Below are positions 15,763-22,986 of a stretch of DNA of 36,355 nucleotides, in pieces. The notes beneath the pieces are model-generated. The model made no database searches. It worked only from the letters and a program-made list of their open reading frames with translations, and was not told the DNA's origin. This DNA comes from CAYSDH01 sp964429805 (GTDB taxonomy: Bacteria > Bacteroidota > Bacteroidia > Flavobacteriales_D > JABDKJ01): contig CAYSDH010000031.1 of NCBI GenBank assembly GCA_964429805.1, forward strand, positions 1-36,355, given 5' to 3'. The position numbers were made by a program, and so were the translations under genes. The first letter of the stretch is position 1, and each line of letters opens with the position of its first letter.

Positions 15763-17850
15763 CTACTGACAAACAGTTCCAAAAGCAGAGTTGAGCGCAA
15801 GGAAGTCATCAATATTGACCACACCATCACCAGTGATGTCAGCTGGGCATCCAGAGCACACATTGCCGAATGCGGAGTTGAGGGCCAAGAAGTCATCAAT
15901 ATTGACCACGCCATCGCCTGTAATGTCTGAAGGACAAGAAACAGGACAGGCTTCCCATGCTGTTTCATATTCAATCACACCATCTACAGTCAATGTTCTG
16001 TTGATGAACGTGTTTGAGCCATCTACGGTGGTATTGGTGCACGAAGATCCATCTGTCATGGCCTCAATAAAGTCCCAGGTGTTGGCTGTAAATAGGAACT
16101 CATAATTCCCATTGTTTAACTCAAATGTCGATTCCCATATTCCATCATTGTCTGAATCCGTAAGGATATTACAGCTGCCACACCAACCGTTAAATGATCC
16201 GTTGACAAAGGCATCGTTAAACGCAAATGGAACGCCATTCATGTCCACTTTAAAGGTCACTAAGAACTTACACGAGCCGTCATCAGTCGTTGCTGCTGCA
16301 GAGTAATTAGTGGCCGTAGGGTCCGTACATCCTAAGCCCGGATCTGGGCAGTTGGCTTCACAAGATTCCCAGCACACCACGCCCATGTCTACATTGGCCG
16401 TACCCACTGTCACAGTCCTATTGGTAAATCCAAATGCCGAGACCGTGCAGTCCGCATCTTGCACTTGGTCTAGTGTTTCTGCACTATTCGATCCAGTCGT
16501 TCCTTTTACAAATACATATGTCCAGTCTCCAGCTGGGTAGCCTTCATCAATTGTGATTTCCCAGATGTCGTTTCCTGTTGGCGTCATCTCTGCACATGTT
16601 CCGCACCATCCGTTTTGGTCTGAATTCCAAAACACAGATTCTCCCGCCTGAAGGTTTTCATTTGACATGTCCACTCTAAACGTCACGGCTGGGTTTCCAC
16701 CAGTCACACATGACACGCAGTTACCATATATATCATCCTTAACGAGTCCTGACACGACTGTTACTTGGCGATTCGCATAATCTGCGTAGTTGGTTACTGG
16801 AGCGCAAGTGCCGCCAGAAATCATATCATCAAGCAAGTCTTCTTGACCAGCGAAGTTGTCTACTGCGTACTTGTATTCAAAAGGTCCGCTCGGAATGTCA
16901 AGAGTCACAGACCAAATACCGTCACCATCTGCGTCAGCCATTGGCACACAGTTACCACACCATCCAAACTCAGGGCTCTCAAGCGAGACAGTAGAAAAAC
17001 CAGACTCACAGGTCATGTCTACATTAAATGTCGTGCTCACAGTACCAGGCGTCATATCATACACACGCACCCAGTCCACTTCCATGGTGTTTGGGAAGAC
17101 GGTACTTCCATCTGGCGAACCTGGCCAGTTGCCACCTACAGCAACATTAAAGAGTAAGTGGTAGTCTTGGTCAAACAACCAGTAGTTCGGGGAGACGTCA
17201 GAAGACTTCAATCTATAATACTGTATACCATCTAAGAACCACACTATTTCGTCATCAAACCACTCGATAGTAAACGTGTGAAAATCATCAGCAAAAGTTC
17301 CGCTGTTTAATGTTGTTGACCCTCCATTTGAGATTACGCCACCTGGCACTCCATAATGCGCAGTACCGTGAAGAGTAGATGGCTGGTGACCGACAATTTC
17401 CATTATATCAAGTTCACCCGGCCACGAAAACTGAGCATTCGGGTCAGCAAGAGGGTCGTTGCGCAGCATCCAAAACGCAGGCCAGATACCTTGACCTATT
17501 GGCAATTTAATACGGGCTTCAATTTTTCCTTCCGTCCATGCTTGCAATCCTTGAGACTTGATACGCGCAGAGGTGTAATTCTGACCGCCAAAGTTTTCTT
17601 GCTTCGCAGTAATTGTCATCACTCCTCCACCAACAGTCAGGTTGTTAGTGCCAGAACGGTAATACTGGAGCTCATTGTTTCCCCAGCCCACAAGTCCTTG
17701 GCTTGACCCAGTGCCCACATCATAGGCCCAATTGTTAGCGTCTAGTGATGTGCCGTTAAATTCATCGGACCAAACAAGGTTCCAAGATTGTGCCTGAGCA
17801 TATGATAGGCAGAGGCTAACGTAGAGGAAAAGTGAGAGTAGTTTTTTCAT
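15763..17850 (-). CDS. Secreted GH16 beta-glucanase with three Cys-rich modules and tandem dockerin-like repeats
   Basis: 695 residues with a signal peptide (MKKLLSLFLYVSLCLSYAQA, then Q). Residues ~22-266 are a GH16 catalytic domain, probably laminarinase-like (beta-1,3-glucan). The signature GELDIMEIVG supplies Glu146 (nucleophile), Asp148 and Glu151 (acid/base), and WPAFWMLRND and WFLDGIQYYR also fit. Three related ~110-residue modules follow (271-381, 388-497, 529-636), each opening with TFxVDM and carrying GWCGxC. They look like starch-binding-type beta-sandwiches and may bind carbohydrate. A short GCTDPTATNYS...DDGSC segment (507-526) precedes the third. The tail (639-695) is two almost identical dockerin-like repeats. 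There is no T9SS sorting domain and no SusC/SusD neighbour, so this is not a classical polysaccharide utilisation locus. Substrate is inferred from the family only. Confidence 0.92.
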   Translation of the reverse strand: MKKLLSLFLYVSLCLSYAQAQSWNLVWSDEFNGTSLDANNWAYDVGTGSSQGLVGWGNNELQYYRSGTNNLTVGGGVMTITAKQENFGGQNYTSARIKSQGLQAWTEGKIEARIKLPIGQGIWPAFWMLRNDPLADPNAQFSWPGELDIMEIVGHQPSTLHGTAHYGVPGGVISNGGSTTLNSGTFADDFHTFTIEWFDDEIVWFLDGIQYYRLKSSDVSPNYWLFDQDYHLLFNVAVGGNWPGSPDGSTVFPNTMEVDWVRVYDMTPGTVSTTFNVDMTCESGFSTVSLESPEFGWCGNCVPMADADGDGIWSVTLDIPSGPFEYKYAVDNFAGQEDLLDDMISGGTCAPVTNYADYANRQVTVVSGLVKDDIYGNCVSCVTGGNPAVTFRVDMSNENLQAGESVFWNSDQNGWCGTCAEMTPTGNDIWEITIDEGYPAGDWTYVFVKGTTGSNSAETLDQVQDADCTVSAFGFTNRTVTVGTANVDMGVVCWESCEANCPDPGLGCTDPTATNYSAAATTDDGSCKFLVTFKVDMNGVPFAFNDAFVNGSFNGWCGSCNILTDSDNDGIWESTFELNNGNYEFLFTANTWDFIEAMTDGSSCTNTTVDGSNTFINRTLTVDGVIEYETAWEACPVSCPSDITGDGVVNIDDFLALNSAFGNVCSGCPADITGDGVVNIDDFLALNSAFGTVCQ
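15766..15936 (-). repeat. Tandem dockerin/EF-hand-like repeats, GH16 tail
   Basis: There are two tandem units of 87 and 84 nt (29 and 28 residues). Each runs from CP[SA]D through the loop DITGDGVVNIDDF to LALNSAFG and a final Cys. The two protein units are identical over 21 residues (DITG to AFG), while the DNA differs at several synonymous sites. The loop has Asp/Asn/Thr at EF-hand calcium positions (D-x-T-x-D-G-x-V-x-I-D-D). The same tail occurs at 22983-23153 and 34640-34807. Confidence 0.88.
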
Positions 17851-18054
17851 GATGTAGTGTGTGTATGCTGCAAGATAAGGACTTTGAGTATAAATTACTA
17901 TAAGCGCCTTGGACTGTTCGCTTATTTGAATATGGAAAATGACATAATAAGCTGTGATACACCAGGATGCGTTGTTTAGCTATCTCGAAAAAATTATAAA
18001 CATTATGCCTAAATGCCCTAAAGTGAAGGCAGTAATGAGGTAGAGCTTCAAGGC

Positions 18055-18843
18055 TTAGTCACCAAAATTCAATTCCACCTTTCCAAGCCCAGCAATGTCA
18101 GCGACTAATTGATCTCCTTGACTAACCGCAACCATCGGTCCTAATGCACCAGATAAAATAATGTCTCCCTTCTTGAGCGGTCGGCCCAAGTGGGCCATTT
18201 TGATGGCTAGCCATAAAAGTGCATTGAGCGGAGAACCCAAGCAGTCTTTTCCTAGTCCGCTGCTTTTTAGTTCGTCATTAGAGTGAAGTGTCATGGCACA
18301 TTCTTCAAGGTCAAATCCTTCTAGCGCGACTTTTTTAGAACCGATTACAAAATGACTCGAAGAAGCATTATCGGCAATGGTGTCGCTGATTTTGATATTC
18401 CAATCGGCCACACGGCTGCCCACAACTTCTATCGCCACACACAGATGAGCGATGCACTTTTTCAATTCCGCTTCTGTTGGCACCGGAGCGACCAAGTCGG
18501 CCCCCATCACAAAGGCCACTTCCACTTCTGCTTTAGGCTGCATGAGTTCGTTCCAAGGAATAGTCGCGCCAGGTTTGACGGCCATGAAGTCAAACAACTC
18601 ACCAAAGTCTGGTTGGTCTACACCCAGTTGCTTTTGTACCGCCTCTGAGGTCAAACCTATCTTAGCGCCAACCCGCTGTGCACCTTTTGAGGCCCAGTGT
18701 TGAGCAACTTTTTCTTGCACAGCATAAGCCAAGTGAACATCGTTTTCACCTATAATCTCGCGCAATGGGGCACAAGGTGCACCTCTTTCTCGAGCTGCCA
18801 AGATTTGAGAAACAGCCGCATCGATTTTTTCCTTCTCATTCAT
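18055..18843 (-). CDS. 2-keto-4-pentenoate hydratase / 4-oxalocrotonate decarboxylase family enzyme
   Basis: 262 residues, the usual length of MhpD/XylJ-type enzymes of the fumarylacetoacetase superfamily. Visible family features are AYAVQEKVAQHW, GAKIGLTSEAVQKQLGV, the metal-binding PKAEVEVAFV (Glu-x-Glu), AIEVVGSRVADW, and LGSPLNALLWLA with the C-terminal GDIILSGALGPM. Members either hydrate 2-oxopent-4-enoate to 4-hydroxy-2-oxovalerate or decarboxylate 4-oxalocrotonate; sequence reading cannot separate the two. Both reactions are late steps of meta-cleavage pathways. The divergent neighbour at 19406 is an ACMSD-like decarboxylase, which suggests catabolism of 3-hydroxyanthranilate from tryptophan. 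The other pathway genes are not in the window. Confidence 0.88.
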   Translation of the reverse strand: MNEKEKIDAAVSQILAARERGAPCAPLREIIGENDVHLAYAVQEKVAQHWASKGAQRVGAKIGLTSEAVQKQLGVDQPDFGELFDFMAVKPGATIPWNELMQPKAEVEVAFVMGADLVAPVPTEAELKKCIAHLCVAIEVVGSRVADWNIKISDTIADNASSSHFVIGSKKVALEGFDLEECAMTLHSNDELKSSGLGKDCLGSPLNALLWLAIKMAHLGRPLKKGDIILSGALGPMVAVSQGDQLVADIAGLGKVELNFGD

Positions 18844-19405
18844 GCTGTGAATTTACTTGTTTGATGTATCTCAAAACGCATCTCTTCTGAATGAAACTTG
18901 TTAACGGTAATTCTCAGCCGTTGTCTAATACCAAAAACATCAAGAAAGGAGTGAAGTATAGAAGTGCGTTGGCCCGAAGAAAAGCCGGGGCCGTGTCGGA
19001 GAGAATTGTCTTTGCTCTTCATTCATGACCTGATGAAGTTTGAGTACCGATGAAATTGGCAGTGCAGAGTAGCTCGGGATCCTCAAAAAGACAAGTGCCG
19101 GGGTGAAGGTTTTTTCTTCTAGCATTTTTTGATTCTTTTTTTTGCAATGCAAAAAAGAATGATGCTCAAACCTAGGTAAGTCTATTATTCAGCGGCACAA
19201 ATTCAAGCGCAAAAAGAAACATCTATGTTCATGTACAAATAGATGCCTTAAAGCAACACAAATCACAATTCCGCCATTTTCACCCAGTTCGACTTTATAT
19301 GGATAGCTTCTTCCATTGTGTGTGTCATAATCTGGGGGTCATTTGATAAAACAACACACCTAATTCGATTTTCCTTAATGAGGCTTACTACCTTGCAGAC
19401 ATCAA
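18844..19405. other. 562-nt divergent intergenic region with a structured, possibly repetitive segment
   Basis: The region lies between two divergent catabolic genes, so it should contain both promoters, but I found no exact TAnnTTTG element. It contains pairing segments: GGCCC/GGGCC around 18970-18993 and CTTCAT/ATGAAG around 19018-19039. A strong A/T-rich inverted repeat is at 19132-19160. Two overlapping minus-strand reading frames exist but have no recognisable protein character and are probably not genes. The segment at about 18940-19170 could be a dispersed non-coding repeat or a structured RNA. Confidence 0.4.
19132..19160. repeat. Near-perfect A/T-rich inverted repeat
   Basis: Left arm ATTC plus eight T and GCA; right arm TGC plus six A and GAAT, around a single central A. 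Short matching blocks continue outward: AGCAT and AGGTTT on the left pair with ATGCT and AAACCT on the right. This could be a bidirectional terminator or the end of a repeat element. Confidence 0.6.
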
Positions 19406-20491
19406 ATGACCAGAAAACTACGTATTAACGGACATTCTCATCTACTGCCATATCCTGAGCAGATACCTGATTTCATGAAAGACATGGAAATATTTTGGGT
19501 AGATGATGATAGGAAATTCATGCTGCAAAAAGGATGGAAACGTCCTGTCACAGACTCCAGCTTCTTCTTAAACGAGAAGCTCGAGTGGATGGAGAAAAAC
19601 AAATTAGACCATGCCGTGGTGCTCAATTTGTCTCAGCTTTATGGCAATGGCCTTCGTCTCAATGAGATGAAAAAAGCACTGCGCTTTCAAAATGATTTTA
19701 ATGCCAAAGTCCAACATGATAATCCTTCTAAGTTCTCGTGTGGCTTTGTGGTTCATCCCGGTTTTATAGATGGTGCTCTCTGGGAAATGGAGCGCTGTGT
19801 CGAGCAGCTGGGCATGAATGTCTTGTGTCTGCCCACGCATTTTATGGACACCATTGGCGAATGGAGATGCATTTTTCATGAAGACAACTTTCCCATTTTC
19901 GAGCTGGCCGACAAGTATAAGCTGGCCATCGAAGTGCATCCTTATGATGGCGACAAGATGATCAAGCTCGAAAACAGAGCTTGGAGGTTTCATCTCATTT
20001 GGATGCTAGCTCAGTGTGCAGACGCATATCACTTTTACACGCTGTTGGGCATGTACGCCAAGTTCCCAAATATCAGAACCGCCTTTGCCCACGGGGGGCA
20101 GCTTGCGCAGATGAACCTTGGGCGCAGAATAGAAGGATTTGACGGCAGGCCAGATTTATTTGACGGCATGACGCATCCGCGGAAGGCCGTAGGTCATGAA
20201 AATATCTACTTCGACACTCTGGTGCATGACACAGATTCACTCAAACTTCTTGTAGACCGATCAGGCACAGACCAAATTATCATGGGGCTTGATGATCCCT
20301 ATCCGTTAGGTGAAATGGAGAGTCAGCCGCAATCTTCATATCCAGGTAAAATTTTGGACCTCGCCAAGGAACGAAGCATCATTAATGACAAAGAGTATGA
20401 TGAAATATGGGAAGACAACGTGCTCAATTGGCTCTTCGGAAAAAACGGAGACAAGAAAGAAGCACTTGTCAATGCCATCTTGGGGAATTGA
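19406..20491 (+). CDS. Amidohydrolase-family decarboxylase, ACMSD-like
   Basis: 361 residues from the ATG at 19406. It closely follows 2-amino-3-carboxymuconate-6-semialdehyde decarboxylase (ACMSD): N-terminal zinc motif NGHSHLLP (His-x-His), EVHPYDG (third His), FAHGGQ, then RRIEGFDGRPDLF, YFDTLVHD and IIMGLDDPYPLGEME with the metal-binding Asp. The enzyme decarboxylates the ring-cleavage product of 3-hydroxyanthranilate in tryptophan (kynurenine) catabolism, diverting carbon away from quinolinate and NAD. It is somewhat longer than animal or Pseudomonas ACMSD (~335). Its last 20 nt overlap the start of the D-Ala-D-Ala dipeptidase gene in another frame. The divergent hydratase-family gene at 18055 fits the same route. 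A related gamma-resorcylate-type decarboxylase is the main alternative, less likely given the motifs. Confidence 0.85.
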   Translation: MTRKLRINGHSHLLPYPEQIPDFMKDMEIFWVDDDRKFMLQKGWKRPVTDSSFFLNEKLEWMEKNKLDHAVVLNLSQLYGNGLRLNEMKKALRFQNDFNAKVQHDNPSKFSCGFVVHPGFIDGALWEMERCVEQLGMNVLCLPTHFMDTIGEWRCIFHEDNFPIFELADKYKLAIEVHPYDGDKMIKLENRAWRFHLIWMLAQCADAYHFYTLLGMYAKFPNIRTAFAHGGQLAQMNLGRRIEGFDGRPDLFDGMTHPRKAVGHENIYFDTLVHDTDSLKLLVDRSGTDQIIMGLDDPYPLGEMESQPQSSYPGKILDLAKERSIINDKEYDEIWEDNVLNWLFGKNGDKKEALVNAILGN

Positions 20492-21263
20492 AAAGCTAGT
20501 TGCCTTAATCATCGCAAGCGGCCTGTTATGTAGCTCTTGTGCTGATGTGTCTACTCAACAGACCATCACTGTTGAGCCGCCTGTGCAAGAAGAGCCTGTC
20601 TACGTGGGTGCAGCAATCATAGACACCAGCCAAGTCTTGTTCGCCCCGCATCCGGGCTTTGTGTATCTCAATATGTATTTGCCTCAGGCAGAATATGACA
20701 TGCGCTATTACTCAAGCAAAAATTTTGTGGGCGATACCATTGACGGTTACCATTCAAAGAACTGCATCGCTAGCAGGGAAGTGGCTCAGGCATTAAAGGC
20801 TGTTCAGGCCGATGCTCAGCTGGCCGGTTACAGTCTCAAAATATTTGACGCATACAGACCTCAGCAAGCGGTAGACCACTTCAAGCGCTGGTCTCTTCAA
20901 CTAGATGATACTTTGACAAAGTCCGAGTACTACCCTCAGCTACAAAAAGTCAGTTTGTTTCAGTTGGGCTATATCGCAGAGAAATCTCAACACTCGCGTG
21001 GCGGAGCGGTAGACCTCACTCTGGTTCATGACAGTGGTGACCAAGAAGGAGAGGAGCTCGACATGGGCTCGCCATTTGATTTTTTCGGAGGCATATCAGG
21101 TTGGGACACACAGCAGATTACTGCACAACAGATGCAGCATAGATTGACGCTTAAGGAGTTGATGTCCAAGCATGGCTTCAGGAGTATCAAAGGGGAGTGG
21201 TGGCACTATGTGCTTCGTGCTGAGCCCTTTCCAGATACATACTTCAACTTTCCGTCCAAATAA
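20472..21263 (+). CDS. D-alanyl-D-alanine dipeptidase (VanX/DdpX family) lipoprotein
   Basis: About 263 residues from the ATG at 20472, which overlaps the preceding stop by 20 nt. The frame is open further upstream but that part lies inside the ACMSD-like gene. The start gives a lipoprotein signal (LVALIIASGLLCSSC, Cys ~18). The catalytic region has the family zinc motifs: AYRPQQAVDHF, SQHSRGGAVDLTL (Ser-x-His-x6-Asp) and EWWHYVL (catalytic Glu and zinc His). The enzyme cleaves D-Ala-D-Ala. In the periplasm this would serve cell-wall turnover or nutrient use; there are no vanHA-like neighbours, so a glycopeptide-resistance role is not supported. It is followed 118 nt later by the malic enzyme gene. 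Confidence 0.88.
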   Translation: MPSWGIEKLVALIIASGLLCSSCADVSTQQTITVEPPVQEEPVYVGAAIIDTSQVLFAPHPGFVYLNMYLPQAEYDMRYYSSKNFVGDTIDGYHSKNCIASREVAQALKAVQADAQLAGYSLKIFDAYRPQQAVDHFKRWSLQLDDTLTKSEYYPQLQKVSLFQLGYIAEKSQHSRGGAVDLTLVHDSGDQEGEELDMGSPFDFFGGISGWDTQQITAQQMQHRLTLKELMSKHGFRSIKGEWWHYVLRAEPFPDTYFNFPSK

Positions 21264-21381
21264 TAGAAGAGCGCGCCTATTCTGGCTGTATAATTCACCA
21301 TTGGTATATGAACACTTCATGCAGATTGTCGTTCGCTGAGCTATAAAAAAGTAGATATTGGCGGCTTAATATTTTGAGCAA

Positions 21382-22986
21382 ATGAAAAAGGGCTTCGAGT
21401 TGATAAAGGATCGCAGAAAAAATAAGTCCACAGCTTTTGACAGAGCAGAGCGCGATGAAAAAGGGTTGAGGGGCATCCTTCCTTATGCGGTAAGTACACA
21501 AGATCTTCAAGTAGAACGTATCGTAACTAACGTCCGTAGGCAGGATACAGAGATTGATAAGTACTTGGCCCTTTATGCGCTGATGCACAGAAATGATCGG
21601 CTTTACTATAAGGTCATCATGGAAAATATTGAAGAGATGCTGCCAATCATTTACACGCCTACAGTTGGTCAGGCCTGTAAAGAGTTTTCGCATTTGTTTA
21701 GCTTGCCAAAAGGCTTTTACATCACGCCAGAAGACAAGGGGCAGATATCTGACATGCTCGATAACTGGAATTACAAGCGCATCAAAGTCATAGTCGTCAC
21801 TGATGGTGAGCGCATACTCGGACTTGGTGATTTAGGTGCCAACGGTATGGGTATTCCTATTGGTAAGCTCTCGCTCTACACGGCCTTTGGCGGAATAGAC
21901 CCGAGTGAGTGTCTACCTGTTATGTTTGATGTGGGTACCAATAACGAAGAGCTCAGGGCAGACCCGCTGTATCTTGGTTATCCTCACCCGAGGGTGAAGG
22001 GTGCAGCATATGATGAGTTGATGGACGAGTTCATCACCGCAGTTAAAAACAAGTATCCGGGAGTGCTCGTGCAGTTTGAGGATTTCTTGACGCCCAATGC
22101 ATATCGCTTGCTTAAGAAGTACAGAAAAGAACTGCTCTGCTTTAATGATGACATTCAAGGAACAGCAGCCGTGACCTTAGCTGGTGTGCAAGCGAGTACC
22201 CGAATCACCGGCAAGTCGTTTAAGGACTTAAACATTCTGTTTCTCGGAGCCGGTTCTGCCGCCACGGGTATCGCAGACCTCATGCGTGTGGCTTATATAA
22301 AAGAGGGGCTTACTGAAGAAGAAGCCTTGTCTAGGCTAAACTTTTGTGATCGTAATGGCTTGGTAGTAAAATCTAGAACTGATCTGGCTTCCCACAAGTT
22401 GCCCTATGCACAAGACAAAGACCAGATGGACTTCATGTCTGCGCTTAAGCTCATTAAGCCTGACGTGCTGATTGGAGCAACAGGAACTAATAACACCTTT
22501 AATGAAGAAGTGATTGGCCTAATGTCTGAGTATAATGAGCGGCCACTCATATTTGCATTGTCTAATCCAACTAGTCGTGCAGAATGCACAGCCGAAGAGG
22601 CCTACGTATGGAGCAAGGGCAAAGCAATCTTCGTAAGTGGCTCGCCATTTGACCCTGTAGAATTTGAAGGAAAAACCTTTGTGCCTGGACAAGGTAATAA
22701 CGCTTACATATTCCCTGGGCTTGGTCTAGGCTTGTTGGCAAGTCAAGCTAAAGAGGTTGATGAGTCTTTGCTGATATCATGTGCAGAATCTTTAGCAGAA
22801 CAGCTAAGTCAAGAGCAGCTCGATAGTGGAACCATGTATCCTTCACTTAAAAATATACGTGAAGTAAGCCTGGAACTAGCCTGTAATGTGGCCAAGCTCG
22901 TTTTTGAGCAGGGACTTACCACAATGGAAAAGCCTCAAGACCTGAAGAAGCACATCACCGATTTGATGTACGATCCTAATTACTGA
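21382..22986 (+). CDS. NAD-dependent malic enzyme (eukaryotic-type, large form)
   Basis: 534 residues. It decarboxylates malate oxidatively to pyruvate, usually with NAD, in the cytoplasm. Family landmarks are IYTPTVGQAC (substrate-binding Tyr), VTDGERILGLGDLG, GGIDPSECLPVMFDVGTNN, QFEDF (metal-binding Glu-Asp), FNDDIQGTAAV, the Rossmann motif FLGAGSAATGIA, and FALSNPTSRAECT. It belongs to the ~540-570-residue MaeA class rather than the shorter ~400-residue bacterial class. The gene ends MYDPNY and its last 7 nt overlap the end of the convergent GH74 gene. I would call it maeA-like; cofactor preference cannot be read with certainty. Confidence 0.93.
   Translation: MKKGFELIKDRRKNKSTAFDRAERDEKGLRGILPYAVSTQDLQVERIVTNVRRQDTEIDKYLALYALMHRNDRLYYKVIMENIEEMLPIIYTPTVGQACKEFSHLFSLPKGFYITPEDKGQISDMLDNWNYKRIKVIVVTDGERILGLGDLGANGMGIPIGKLSLYTAFGGIDPSECLPVMFDVGTNNEELRADPLYLGYPHPRVKGAAYDELMDEFITAVKNKYPGVLVQFEDFLTPNAYRLLKKYRKELLCFNDDIQGTAAVTLAGVQASTRITGKSFKDLNILFLGAGSAATGIADLMRVAYIKEGLTEEEALSRLNFCDRNGLVVKSRTDLASHKLPYAQDKDQMDFMSALKLIKPDVLIGATGTNNTFNEEVIGLMSEYNERPLIFALSNPTSRAECTAEEAYVWSKGKAIFVSGSPFDPVEFEGKTFVPGQGNNAYIFPGLGLGLLASQAKEVDESLLISCAESLAEQLSQEQLDSGTMYPSLKNIREVSLELACNVAKLVFEQGLTTMEKPQDLKKHITDLMYDPNY

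Noticed and set aside
18840..19152. Two short overlapping minus-strand reading frames in the divergent spacer
   Set aside because: No domain, signal or plausible composition; one runs into the hydratase start. More likely non-coding structure.
20310..20471. Extended start for the D-Ala-D-Ala dipeptidase inside the ACMSD-like gene
   Set aside because: The added residues have no family resemblance; the ATG at 20472 gives a lipoprotein signal directly.
20472..21263. Vancomycin resistance (VanX)
   Set aside because: No VanH/VanA-like ligase genes nearby, and the protein is a lipoprotein, which fits cell-wall turnover in a Gram-negative cell.
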